Origin: Marinifilum sp. N1E240
GTDB lineage: Bacteria; Bacteroidota; Bacteroidia; Bacteroidales; Marinifilaceae
Direction: 5' to 3'
DNA length: 64,000 nt
Assembly: GCF_009295825.1 (NCBI RefSeq)
Contig: NZ_WHKF01000001.1
Span: 62,001 to 126,000 of the forward strand
Part shown: positions 26,973-35,300 of the stretch, in pieces
Position numbering within the stretch: position 1 is the first letter of the stretch
How the letters are laid out: every line of letters starts with the position of its first letter
Program-made: the position numbers and the translations under genes
The notes under the pieces: model-generated
What the model was told of the DNA's origin: nothing
The model's input: only the letters and a program-made list of their open reading frames with translations
The model's database searches: none

Positions 26973-28784
26973 TTAAGAATAAAGTTTGTTTATTTGACTT
27001 TCAAAAATAGAAATTGTTTTGATTTTTCCTTCTGGAAATAAGGAAATTATGTTTTTAGAAAATTGATTTTTCGAAATTATAATTGTTTCTAAATTATTTT
27101 GTGGTGATAGTGTAGCTAAATTACTTACAGAATTATCAATTTTTAGAGTTTTTAAACTTGAAATATTATTTATTTCAGCCAAATTGGTAATAATTGTATT
27201 ATTCGATATGTCTAATAAGGAAAGGTTATTTAGTTGTTTGATCATTTTTAATTCAGATTCCTTCATATTTGGGTATCGTAATCCTCTTAAGTTGGGAAAT
27301 AGAGCCAAAAAATTAATTCCTGTTTTATTTGTTATTATTTCTAAATATTTAACTTCAAGTGCTTCTTTATAAGATGAAATATCTGAGGTTCTCAATGAAA
27401 ATTTGCCATCTTCACGATAAGATATTCGTCCTTCAACTATGAAGTTTTCATTAAAAATATGTTTTAATAACATTTCATTTCTTAGATGATGAAATAAGGT
27501 ACCCTCTTGATCAATCCAAAAATTATATGGAATAAGTGATTTAATTTCATGAAATGATCTTTTCGCTGAAAAGTAATCAAGTATTGAATAGTGAAAGAAG
27601 TAATATTGATTTTCTTTATTTCGTATAAATAAACTTTTTGCTTTTGATGCAATTATATGGATTTTCGAGTTATCAATTGAGGTTATAGATTCTACTTCCT
27701 CAGAGCTAAGAATCGATTTATCACTATTTGTTATTTTAAAAGCTACTTCATTAAGGACTTGAATAAAGTATTTTTTGAACTCGATTTTATTATCTAGATC
27801 ATAACTTTCACGAAGAATCCATTTTCTTACCAATTCGTCGTAGATTTCAAAATCATAATTAAAAGAGAAATCATCATCTTTGATGATATCTGAAATGTAA
27901 TATAGAAATAGTGGTCTTAATGAAGCAAATTTAACCTTGTTTAAAATTCTATTTGCATTTACTATGTCAGGATTTCCTAAAAATCTGTATATAAATTTTA
28001 GATATACTTTAATGAGGTCATATTTATGCTCAACACGAAAAATATTTTTGAGATATTGGTTGACATCCTTTTTTGAGAAAGGAGAGATATATAGCTTCTT
28101 GATGCAATAGTTTTCCTTATTTCCAGAGTATTTCTTTATTGTAGATTGAAATTGCATATTAACAATATCACTAAAAAATTCAAGACGTGCTGAAATTAAA
28201 ACATATTTGAAATCTTTTGTAAGATTAAGAAGCTTTACTAGGTCATCGTTAGAAGAGTTCGGAGATTCATCAAAACCATCTAATATGAGGATTGTATTAT
28301 TAGGAGTATTTATTTTTTGAATTTTTTCCTCAATGGTTATACTTCTAAGCGGGATTATTTGCAAGTTTAAACCATCAATTTGCTGATTACAATGTGAATA
28401 AAGGTTTATTAGAAATGTTGTTTTACCTATGCCAGCACTCCCAAGTATTAAAAAATATTTGTTTTCAGAATATCCTTCCTTAAAGAGTTCAGTGAAATAT
28501 TCAATTCCTTCAAATTTTGTATTTTTTCTTTTGAAATTAGAAAAAAAACTTCTTTTAGAGTATTTTGTGTAATCAGGTAAATCGTTTGAGAGATATAGTG
28601 ATATGTAATTATTAGTAGATGATTTTATTTCATTCTGAGAGTAGTAATCGTTCGTAATTGTGTGGGAGTTATTAATATTATCTTTTATTGTTGAATTAAT
28701 CTTAAAATACTTAAAATAATACAGTAGATAAAGTATCGTGAAAGCAGCTAGAACTGGAAGTAAAAATTGATCAAGATAATTCAT
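26973..28784 (-). CDS. Membrane-anchored NACHT (STAND) ATPase with C-terminal leucine-rich repeats
   Basis: 603 aa. One N-terminal membrane helix is at residues 8-26, followed by a polar linker. The NACHT P-loop LGSAGIGKTT is at ~114-123, and the Walker B TILILDGFDE at ~164-173 carries the NACHT-type D-G-x-D-E. Winged-helix-like helical regions follow, then about four short LRR units at ~490-600 (NLSLLDISNN, SLKTLKIDNS, NLETIIISKN). STAND proteins are ligand-triggered signalling ATPases; bacterial NACHT proteins often defend against phage. The gene overlaps the upstream four-TM gene by 14 bases, so they are one unit. A defence role is inferred. Confidence 0.82.
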   Translation of the reverse strand: MNYLDQFLLPVLAAFTILYLLYYFKYFKINSTIKDNINNSHTITNDYYSQNEIKSSTNNYISLYLSNDLPDYTKYSKRSFFSNFKRKNTKFEGIEYFTELFKEGYSENKYFLILGSAGIGKTTFLINLYSHCNQQIDGLNLQIIPLRSITIEEKIQKINTPNNTILILDGFDESPNSSNDDLVKLLNLTKDFKYVLISARLEFFSDIVNMQFQSTIKKYSGNKENYCIKKLYISPFSKKDVNQYLKNIFRVEHKYDLIKVYLKFIYRFLGNPDIVNANRILNKVKFASLRPLFLYYISDIIKDDDFSFNYDFEIYDELVRKWILRESYDLDNKIEFKKYFIQVLNEVAFKITNSDKSILSSEEVESITSIDNSKIHIIASKAKSLFIRNKENQYYFFHYSILDYFSAKRSFHEIKSLIPYNFWIDQEGTLFHHLRNEMLLKHIFNENFIVEGRISYREDGKFSLRTSDISSYKEALEVKYLEIITNKTGINFLALFPNLRGLRYPNMKESELKMIKQLNNLSLLDISNNTIITNLAEINNISSLKTLKIDNSVSNLATLSPQNNLETIIISKNQFSKNIISLFPEGKIKTISIFESQINKLYS

Positions 28785-29193
28785 TTGATTTTATTTTAAA
28801 ATTGGAAAATCTGAAAGTGATGGCAAAAATGAGTGTCATGGTATATAATGTGTAGTGAAATTGTTCAATCCTCTCGTTTTTTACAGATCCTAATGGGTAC
28901 TTACAGATTAGGTGCAAAGCAACACACAAGATAATTATAATAAGTGGGTAGATTATAAATAAGATAGCATGCCGTGTTTTTAGGAATTTGTTTTGATACA
29001 TTTCTTTATCAAGAATAAAGGAAGCTAGAAGTGTTATTGAGAAAAATAAAAAATATCCTTCTAACATTAATTTATGAAATTGAATTTCTTCGCCAAATAA
29101 ATATCTGTAAAAGATAATACCCCAAACTTGAAGTAAACCAATTATGGTGATTAAAATAAGCCAATTAAACGTATCTAAGATTTTATTCTTCAT
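28771..29193 (-). CDS. Four-TM membrane protein, partner of the NACHT ATPase
   Basis: 140 aa with four hydrophobic helices (about 11-31, 43-61, 73-97 and 113-130) and short charged loops. It has no signal peptide or recognisable enzyme motif. It is the first gene of the pair, and its 3' end overlaps the NACHT start by 14 bases. It could be a membrane effector or an anchor for the NACHT protein, whose own N-terminus is in the membrane; this is inference. I do not recognise the family. Confidence 0.65.
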   Translation of the reverse strand: MKNKILDTFNWLILITIIGLLQVWGIIFYRYLFGEEIQFHKLMLEGYFLFFSITLLASFILDKEMYQNKFLKTRHAILFIIYPLIIIILCVALHLICKYPLGSVKNERIEQFHYTLYTMTLIFAITFRFSNFKIKSNELS

Positions 29194-29513
29194 AAGTTAC
29201 TTTAATGTAAGTTCAATCTCTAAGTAGGAGTTGTTGGATTTTATTTGGAATTCGAATTTATGAAAAGCAAAATAATAATCAAAGCGATAAATAAGAGGAA
29301 CTTATCTTTAATTGTGCTTTGTGATGAAGGGAAGAGGCGGAATTGTTGGGAAAGGCGATAGGATAAATTTTATGAAAAAAAAACACCTCATCCCCTAGCC
29401 CCTTCTCCTGAATGAGAAGGGGAATTTTTACAGAAAGAATATTGTTTGTAAGATATTTGGCAGTATGGTGTTCACCTCTCCTTGAGGAGAGGGATAGGGT
29501 GAGGTTTTTAATC
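29194..29513. other. Gap upstream of the NACHT operon, including palindromic repeats
   Basis: About 320 bases without a gene. The part from 29194 to 29380 is unstructured and should contain the operon promoter, although no clear TAnnTTTG box is seen. The remainder is the inverted-repeat element annotated separately. Confidence 0.5.
29381..29506. repeat. Composite palindromic interspersed repeat
   Basis: Imperfect outer inverted repeats (left AAACACCTCATCCCC, right GGGTGAGGTTTTT) enclose two tight hairpins. CCCCTTCTC pairs with GAGAAGGGG (29399-29407 with 29414-29422), and CCTCTCCT pairs with AGGAGAGG (29475-29482 with 29485-29492). A related half element lies at 31596-31636. The form resembles a non-coding REP/MITE-like unit. 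Confidence 0.65.
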
Positions 29514-30392
29514 TTACAACCCCCTCATCCACTCCGGTCGTAGCTTTGCATTTGCCGGATCATCTAAAACTCCATTAATACGAGAAAGCATTTCCTCTTT
29601 ATCGCGTGGGAAGTTGCCACGAAGTATAAGGTAGTTGGAAGCATGATCGCTGCGGAACACGGATTGGTTTAGTTCCAGTGTTTCGATAAAGACTTTCATT
29701 TCGGCAATCAGTTCGATGGTATTGAGTGGAATGAATTCGCCATCGAATTTTTTCATGAAATGTTCTTCGCCATAAGGGTAGCTCAATACAAGGGTTGATA
29801 GAAATTCGGGTTGTATTTCGTTTACCACTTTGGCAGAATTGATGGCATGTTGTTGGGAGTAGTTTTTGCCGCCCAATCCATTTAATATCATCACCGAAAG
29901 TTTAATGCCTGCTTTTCGGGCACGTTGTAAGGCGTGTGATGTACTTTCAAAATTTTCACCTTTATTAATGCGTTGTAGTAATTCATCGTCACCCGATTCT
30001 ATCCCCACATACAACAATTTAAGACCTTTATCGGCAAGAGCTTTTAGTTCTTCGTCGCTTTTTGCGGCAATATCTTTGGGTAGGGCATAAGCCGAAATAC
30101 GAGTCATTTTTGGAAAAGTATCTTTCAGCTTATCCAATATTCGCGATAGTTTATCGAAAGAAAGAACCATAGCATTTCCATCGGCAAGGAATATTTTACG
30201 ATATTGTTCGCCATAGGCTTCCATGGAATCGATATCTGCAAAAATATCTTCCTCGCTTCGCACTTTGAATTGCTTGCTGCTGTACATTTCGCAAAAAGCA
30301 CATTTGTTCCAGGCACATCCGAGTGTAACCTGAAGTATAAATGAATACGCCTCGCTTGGCGGACGAAATAATGGTTCGTGGTAGTTGATCAT
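29514..30392 (-). CDS. Radical SAM protein
   Basis: 292 aa. The [4Fe-4S] motif is CAWNKCAFC (residues ~26-34), spaced Cx5Cx2C rather than the classical Cx3Cx2C. Further radical-SAM features are LADGNAM, LYVGIESGDDELL and LNGLGG. It resembles Elp3/HemN-like radical SAM proteins with a YhcC-like layout. Function is unknown. It is monocistronic, flanked by interspersed repeats on both sides, suggesting insertion-prone surroundings. Confidence 0.82.
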   Translation of the reverse strand: MINYHEPLFRPPSEAYSFILQVTLGCAWNKCAFCEMYSSKQFKVRSEEDIFADIDSMEAYGEQYRKIFLADGNAMVLSFDKLSRILDKLKDTFPKMTRISAYALPKDIAAKSDEELKALADKGLKLLYVGIESGDDELLQRINKGENFESTSHALQRARKAGIKLSVMILNGLGGKNYSQQHAINSAKVVNEIQPEFLSTLVLSYPYGEEHFMKKFDGEFIPLNTIELIAEMKVFIETLELNQSVFRSDHASNYLILRGNFPRDKEEMLSRINGVLDDPANAKLRPEWMRGL

Positions 30393-30440
30393 GAGGCAAA
30401 AATAATCAAGTTCAAAGTAAAAAGTATAAAGTTTGATGTG

Positions 30441-30555
30441 AAAAAATTACAAGCTCCAAGTCTCAAGTACAAAATCCCAAAAACCAAATCCCAAACACAA
30501 GTGTATGGTATATCATTTTTTGCCAGTTTTAGCTGGCGGCTTAGCAAGGAGCATG
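30441..30555. repeat. Interspersed low-complexity and hairpin repeat
   Basis: A run of AAGCTCCAAGTCTCAAGT and CAAAATCCCAAAAACCAAAT type sequence is followed by a GCCAG-N6-CTGGC hairpin (30522-30537). A related AAGCTTCAAGTATCAAG stretch occurs at 31559-31588. No gene is encoded. Confidence 0.45.
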
Positions 30556-30656
30556 CTTAAAATATCAAGTTTTAAACTCATTATTTTTGAAATTACTAAT
30601 TTATAATTCTCAGTTCATCATTGTTTATTTCCTATATTGTGAAAAATCAAAACAAA

Positions 30657-30929
30657 ATGACTGAGAAATCTGTAAGTATACAAGTACATGGGAAGGTGCA
30701 GGGAGTAGGATTTCGGTACCATACCCGAAAGGCGGCTCAGCGTTTTGGAGTGAGAGGTTTTGTGCAGAATAAAGCGGACGGCACTGTTTATGTGGAAGCA
30801 GAAGGTGATGCTTTGGCTGTTGATTTGTTTTGTGAGTGGTGTGATAAAGGTCCTGATTGGGCAAGAGTAGGAGAAATAAAGATCCAGAATTTACCGGTTA
30901 CAGGTTATATAGGATTTGATATAAAGTAA
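30657..30929 (+). CDS. Acylphosphatase
   Basis: The ATG at 30657 gives 90 aa, the normal length; an upstream in-frame ATG at 30621 would add 12 atypical residues. The catalytic signature GKVQGVGFRYHTRKAA includes the substrate-binding Arg, and the second motif GFVQNKADGTVYVEAEG holds the catalytic Asn. It hydrolyses acyl phosphates such as acetyl phosphate or carbamoyl phosphate. It is monocistronic, ahead of a terminator shared with the convergent tRNA-Gln. Confidence 0.93.
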   Translation: MTEKSVSIQVHGKVQGVGFRYHTRKAAQRFGVRGFVQNKADGTVYVEAEGDALAVDLFCEWCDKGPDWARVGEIKIQNLPVTGYIGFDIK

Positions 30930-30960
30930 AAAAGCTCCTGATAAAAATCAGAAGCTTTTG
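30928..30960. terminator. Bidirectional terminator between acylphosphatase and tRNA-Gln 1
   Basis: AAAAGCT-c-CTGAT (30930-30942) pairs with ATCAG-a-AGCTTTT (30947-30959) around AAAA. It can end transcription from both sides. The same C-A mismatch design recurs after tRNA-Gln 2. Confidence 0.75.
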
Positions 30961-31031
30961 TTGACCTATAAGGACTCGAACCTTAAATGCCTGGACCAAA
31001 ACCAGGTGTGTTACCATTACACCATAGGTCA
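30961..31031 (-). tRNA. tRNA-Gln(TTG), copy 1
   Basis: 71 nt. The minus strand folds into a cloverleaf with U1-A72 acceptor pairing (TGACCTA/TAGGTCA) and discriminator A. The anticodon stem-loop is CCTGG-TTTTGGT-CCAGG with anticodon TTG (Gln), and the T-loop is GGTTCGAGTCC. The weak U1-A72 pair is typical of tRNA-Gln. CCA is not encoded. Confidence 0.97.
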
Positions 31032-31065
31032 ATACTTTACAGTCGTTTTTTCGACTAAGACGCTG

Positions 31066-31095
31066 CAAATATAGTAGAAATATTTATTAGCCAAA
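31066..31095 (-). promoter_or_regulatory. Promoter of tRNA-Gln copy 1
   Basis: On the minus strand TTTG (31095-31092), 18 bases, then TATATTTG (31073-31066): a full TTTG-N18-TAnnTTTG match, 35 bases upstream of the tRNA 5' end. Confidence 0.8.
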
Positions 31096-31188
31096 ACTAA
31101 AAATTGCAAAAATATTGCATGAATTTTTGCTTTGTTATTACTTAGGTATGGTAATTATTCTGATTGTCAATTTGAAAGAGGAGAGAAG

Positions 31189-31557
31189 ATGGAAGAAAAA
31201 AAAATAGAATCTTTAACCGGGAAGTGGATTTACGAGGAAGATTACGGCTATGGAACAGCTCAAGGAGAACTTTTATTGGTTCAAAAAGGAAAGAAATTGA
31301 GCGGAAAAATCATTTTTTCAGAAAATGTTGACTCATCAGAGACATTTATGATACAAGAAGTGATTGAAGGGGAAATAATAAAAAATAGAATAAAAATTAA
31401 AGCTACGGAGTACGATATTATACATGCGGATTACGATATCCGATACGAATTGGATTCCTGGGATGGGATGTTGATTAATGAAACTACCATTGAAGGTGAC
31501 AGTTTAGACAATCAGGGAATAGCTGGGAGTTTTCGATTTTCGAAATTAGAGAAGTGA
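31189..31557 (+). CDS. Small cytoplasmic protein of unknown function
   Basis: The ATG at 31189 (MEEKKIESLTGKWIYEED) gives 122 aa. It has a GAGGAGAGAAG purine-rich site directly upstream, so it is preferred to the in-frame ATG at 31132. The sequence is beta-rich, with a lipocalin-like opening motif (SLTGKWIYEEDYGYGTAQGEL) and successive strands ending GSFRFSKLEK. No catalytic motif is seen. It lies between the two tRNA-Gln copies, on the opposite strand to them. Confidence 0.65.
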   Translation: MEEKKIESLTGKWIYEEDYGYGTAQGELLLVQKGKKLSGKIIFSENVDSSETFMIQEVIEGEIIKNRIKIKATEYDIIHADYDIRYELDSWDGMLINETTIEGDSLDNQGIAGSFRFSKLEK

Positions 31558-31558
31558 C

Positions 31559-31640
31559 AAGCTTCAAGTATCAAGCCTCAAGTCACAATTAGTTTTCTCC
31601 CTTTTTTAGGGGAGATCCCGACAGGGAGAGGGGTGTTAAG
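31559..31640. repeat. Interspersed repeat with palindrome
   Basis: It contains an AAGCTTCAAGTATCAAGCCTCAAGT stretch (shown in part) like the one at 30446-30470. Next is TCTCCC-N7-GGGGAGA (31596-31615), then CAGGGAGAGGGGTG. Together these resemble the element at 29381-29506. Confidence 0.45.
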
Positions 31641-31693
31641 GTTGTAAATTAAGTAATTGCACGTATTGTAAATTCAGATCAACATAAATCAAA

Positions 31694-31730
31694 TAAAAAA
31701 AGCTCCGAAATAAATTTCGAAGCTTTTTTT
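31694..31730 (-). terminator. Terminator of tRNA-Gln copy 2
   Basis: AAAAAAAGCT-c-CGAAA (31695-31710) pairs with TTTCG-a-AGCTTTTTTT (31715-31730) around TAAA. T-runs lie on both strands, so it may also serve the + strand gene. Confidence 0.8.
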
Positions 31731-31731
31731 G

Positions 31732-31802
31732 TTGACCTATAAGGACTCGAACCTTAAATGCCTGGACCAAAACCAGGTGTGTTACCATTACACCATAGGT
31801 CA
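31732..31802 (-). tRNA. tRNA-Gln(TTG), copy 2
   Basis: 71 nt, identical in sequence to copy 1 (same acceptor, anticodon TTG, T-loop and discriminator). It lies 771 bases away on the same strand. Confidence 0.97.
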
Positions 31803-31832
31803 ATCATAATGTGCCTTTTCGCAAAGACTCTG

Positions 31833-31862
31833 CAAATGTAATAATTATTTTTTTTCCGCAAA
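31833..31862 (-). promoter_or_regulatory. Promoter of tRNA-Gln copy 2
   Basis: Minus strand TTTG (31862-31859), 18 bases, TACATTTG (31840-31833). Spacing and consensus are the same as for copy 1. Confidence 0.8.
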
Positions 31863-31909
31863 CAAAAAGTTCAAAATATTCTAAAGTAATTCGAGGTATA
31901 CACTGAAAA

Positions 31910-31937
31910 TTGACTATTTTCGTTCCAATTATTTTTG
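31910..31937 (+). promoter_or_regulatory. Probable promoter of the first DUF2723 gene
   Basis: TTG (31910-31912), 17 bases, then TATTTTTG (31930-31937), a perfect TAnnTTTG. It lies 36 bases upstream of the ATG at 31973 and diverges from the tRNA-Gln 2 promoter. Confidence 0.5.
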
Positions 31938-31972
31938 CTTAGAATCAATACAAAACAAAAAATACACACAAG

Positions 31973-34900
31973 ATGAAGTCGAATTACAATTTGGTTAATA
32001 ATGTGTTAGGCTGGGTAGCTTTTCTTATCGCAGCCATTACATACTTGTTGACAATAGAACCTACTACCAGTTTATGGGATTGTGGTGAATTTATTACTAC
32101 AGCTTACGGATTGGAAGTTGGTCACCCACCAGGAGCACCTTTGTTCATGATTATGGCACGCTTTTTTGCCTTATTTGCTCCTAGTCCATCACAAGCAGCA
32201 CTAATGGTGAATGTGATGTCGGGGATGGCTTCGGCTTTTACCATTCTGTTTTTATTCTGGACCATTACGCATTTGGCGAAGAAAATGATTGGGAATGGAG
32301 AAGAACTATCCAAAGGAAATTTATTTGCTATTATGGGAACCGGTATGGTAGGTGCCTTGGCGTATACTTTTTCGGATACTTTCTGGTTCTCGGCAGTTGA
32401 GGGAGAGGTTTATGCATCTTCATCCTTGTTTACAGCAGTGGTTTTTTGGGCTATCCTTAAATGGGAGAATGTAGCTGATGAGAAACATGCCAACCGTTGG
32501 ATTATACTGATTGCTTACCTAATGGGATTATCAATTGGGGTTCACTTGTTAAACTTATTGGCAATTCCAGCAATTGTATTTGTGTACTACTTTAAAAAAT
32601 ACGAACCAACCCGAAATGGAATTATTGGAGCGGCACTCCTTTCGGTTGCCATATTAGGTGTTATCATGTACGGAGTAATTCCAGGTGTGATAAAAATAGC
32701 ATCATGGTTTGAATTGATGTTTGTGAATGGTTTTGGTTTGCCATATAATACAGGTGTAATGATTTATGCAGTATTGGTGATATCGGGCGTGATATGGGCA
32801 ATCAATTATACTCTTAAAAAGAACATGGTGATTTTGAATACTGTTATTACCGCCTTTATGGTGATTGTAATTGGTTATTCTTCTTTTGCTATGATCGTGA
32901 TTCGTTCTTCGGCAAATCCACCTATGGATGAGAACAATCCGGATAATGTTTTTGCTCTGTTGTCCTATTTAAATAGAGAACAATATGGTGATAGACCATT
33001 GATGTATGGAGAATATTTTAATGCTCCAGCTATTGATTTGGTTGAAACCAAACCAAATTATATTCAGAAGAAAGATAAAAAAGGAAAAGATAAATATGTA
33101 ATTGCTTCGAGAAAACAGCAATATAAGTTCGATTCCCGATTCGAAACCATTTTCCCACGTATGTATAGCTCGCGTGGAAATCATGTGCAACAGTACGAGT
33201 TTTGGGGAGATGTGAAAAAAGACAATCCGATAACGTTAGGTAATGGAGAGGTTGCATACAAACCTAGTTTTGGTTCCAATTTAAAATTCTTCTTTAAATA
33301 TCAAGTTGGATGGATGTATTGGCGATATTTCATGTGGAATTTTGTTGGTCGTCAGAACGATATTCAAGGACATGGAGGCATTTTGCATGGGAACTGGATT
33401 TCTGGTTTTGATGTTCTCGATAATGCTAAGGTTGGAAATCAGGACAAATTGTATCCTGAATTAAAAAATAAGAAATCGAGAAATACCTATTACTTCCTTC
33501 CATTTTTGTTGGGATTAATAGGATTGATCTATCAATTTAGATCTGGTAAAAAAGGCAAACTGGATTTTACAGTGGTAATGCTTTTGTTCCTGTTTACAGG
33601 ATTGGCAATTGTTGTTTACCTGAATCAATATCCATATCAGCCGCGTGAGCGTGATTATGCTTATGCTGGTTCGTTTTATGCCTTTACCATTTGGATTGGG
33701 TTGGGTGTGATGGCATTGTATCAAACGCTTAAAAAGCACATGCCTGAAGTGGTAACTGCAAGCTTGGTTACTGGACTTTGTTTGGTGGCAGTTCCAGGAT
33801 TAATGGCTCAGCAAAACTGGGATGATCACGATCGTTCGGGACGTTATGCAACTTTGGCTTATGCAAAGAATTACCTGAACTCATGTGCACCAAATGCCAT
33901 CTTGTTTACCTATGGTGATAACGATACTTTTCCATTGTGGTATGCGCAGGAAGTAGAAGGAATCCGACGTGATATTCGTATTGTGAATTTGAGTCTTTTG
34001 GCAGGTGATTGGTACATCAACCAAATGAGATCGAAAGCCTATGAATCGGCACCATTAGCAATGAGTGTAGCACAGGAAAAGGTTGAACCAGGCGTAAGAG
34101 ATCAGATTCCTATAATCGAACGATTTAAGGATCCACAAAAGCTAAGCGATATGATTGCTGTTGTGGCAAGTGATTCTGAAAAGTCGAGGGTAGAAATGCA
34201 GAGTGGTAAAAAATTGGATTTCTTCCCTGGAAGAAATGTTTACTTACCTGTTGATTCGGCAAAAGTAGTTGACAATGGTACAGTTCGCCCTGAGGATGCT
34301 CATTTGATTGCTGACAAAATGGATTGGAAAATCAAAAGAAGTTACTTGTATAAGAACGACTTGATGGTTTATGATATAATTGCAAGTAACAATTGGGAGA
34401 GACCAATTTATTTCTCAGTAGGAATGGGAGTAAGTAGCTTTTTAGGAATGGAAGATTATTTCCAGTTAGAAGGAGCTGCCTATCGTTTGGTTCCAATAAA
34501 AACCAAATCTCAAACTATGGAATTGGGAAGAATCAACAGTGATTTGTTGTATGATAATTTCATGAATAAATTTGAGTTTGGTAGAATTAAAGAGCCGGAT
34601 GTTTATATCGATCAATTCCATATTTTAACTGTAAATATCATGTCTTTCCGTTCTAACTATAGTCGTTTGGCAAGTCAGTTAAACGATGAGGGTAAAAGCG
34701 AAAAAGCGATTGATATTTTGGATAGATGTATGGAAGAGCTGCCAGTTAGTAAGATTCCTTATGACAATAGTTTAATTGGTTTTATTCAGGAATATTATCG
34801 TGCGGGAGCAACAGAAAAGGCAAATAGCTTGCTAAAAGATATGGCTCAGCAATCTCATGATAAGTTGGATTATTACTTCTCATTGAATCCAAATCTTGGG

Positions 34901-35041
34901 AGCAGTTTCCGCACAGAGCAGGAAAGAGAAATAAGAGTGGTTCAAATGCTTTTAGGATTGGCCGAAATGGGAGAACAAACAGAGTTGAAAAATGAAACTC
35001 AACAAAAATTTGAATTGTTGTTTAAATCATATAGGGAATAA
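31973..35041 (+). CDS. DUF2723 polytopic membrane protein (GT-C glycosyltransferase-like), copy 1
   Basis: 1022 aa. About 10-12 membrane helices occupy residues 10-310 and 490-620. The first extracytoplasmic loop carries WDCGEF (residues ~35-40), followed by GHPPGAP, the conserved DUF2723 motif and the probable acidic catalytic site of a PMT-like GT-C enzyme. A second conserved block is YQPRERDYAYAG (~560). A large C-terminal periplasmic domain ends with TPR-like helices (EKAIDILDRCMEELP). It is likely to transfer sugar from a lipid donor; the specificity is unknown. The neighbouring paralogue suggests tandem duplication. Confidence 0.85.
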   Translation: MKSNYNLVNNVLGWVAFLIAAITYLLTIEPTTSLWDCGEFITTAYGLEVGHPPGAPLFMIMARFFALFAPSPSQAALMVNVMSGMASAFTILFLFWTITHLAKKMIGNGEELSKGNLFAIMGTGMVGALAYTFSDTFWFSAVEGEVYASSSLFTAVVFWAILKWENVADEKHANRWIILIAYLMGLSIGVHLLNLLAIPAIVFVYYFKKYEPTRNGIIGAALLSVAILGVIMYGVIPGVIKIASWFELMFVNGFGLPYNTGVMIYAVLVISGVIWAINYTLKKNMVILNTVITAFMVIVIGYSSFAMIVIRSSANPPMDENNPDNVFALLSYLNREQYGDRPLMYGEYFNAPAIDLVETKPNYIQKKDKKGKDKYVIASRKQQYKFDSRFETIFPRMYSSRGNHVQQYEFWGDVKKDNPITLGNGEVAYKPSFGSNLKFFFKYQVGWMYWRYFMWNFVGRQNDIQGHGGILHGNWISGFDVLDNAKVGNQDKLYPELKNKKSRNTYYFLPFLLGLIGLIYQFRSGKKGKLDFTVVMLLFLFTGLAIVVYLNQYPYQPRERDYAYAGSFYAFTIWIGLGVMALYQTLKKHMPEVVTASLVTGLCLVAVPGLMAQQNWDDHDRSGRYATLAYAKNYLNSCAPNAILFTYGDNDTFPLWYAQEVEGIRRDIRIVNLSLLAGDWYINQMRSKAYESAPLAMSVAQEKVEPGVRDQIPIIERFKDPQKLSDMIAVVASDSEKSRVEMQSGKKLDFFPGRNVYLPVDSAKVVDNGTVRPEDAHLIADKMDWKIKRSYLYKNDLMVYDIIASNNWERPIYFSVGMGVSSFLGMEDYFQLEGAAYRLVPIKTKSQTMELGRINSDLLYDNFMNKFEFGRIKEPDVYIDQFHILTVNIMSFRSNYSRLASQLNDEGKSEKAIDILDRCMEELPVSKIPYDNSLIGFIQEYYRAGATEKANSLLKDMAQQSHDKLDYYFSLNPNLGSSFRTEQEREIRVVQMLLGLAEMGEQTELKNETQQKFELLFKSYRE

Positions 35042-35064
35042 AAATTTCCAATAAATGAATTTCT

Positions 35065-35100
35065 AAAATGGTCGTCTTAACAAAAGACGACCATTTTTTT
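35065..35100 (+). terminator. Terminator after DUF2723 copy 1
   Basis: A 14-bp stem (35065-35078 with 35084-35097) closes on AACAA and is followed by T residues. It lies 24 bases past the stop codon, so the second copy probably has its own promoter. Confidence 0.85.
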
Positions 35101-35300
35101 GTTTGTAGCTAACTAATAATTCATGTAAGTAATTAGTTTGTTGATGTATAAAACACATCACTCATACATTTAAAGTTGGAAAAATTTAGGATTGAAAAAC
35201 GTTCCTTTAAGATTTTTTCACATAATATTTAACAATACTTTTTGCTAAAAATGGTACCTTCGAGTACTATTTTGAAAATTTATAACCTTACCTCTAAGAT

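Noticed and set aside
30378-30560. 60-codon plus-strand frame
   Set aside because: It overlaps the radical SAM start and the interspersed repeat region, with no ribosome site or conserved protein features.
24500-31900. Prophage or integrative element
   Set aside because: No integrase, transposase, phage structural gene or attachment-site pair was found; the region looks accessory but not a defined mobile element.
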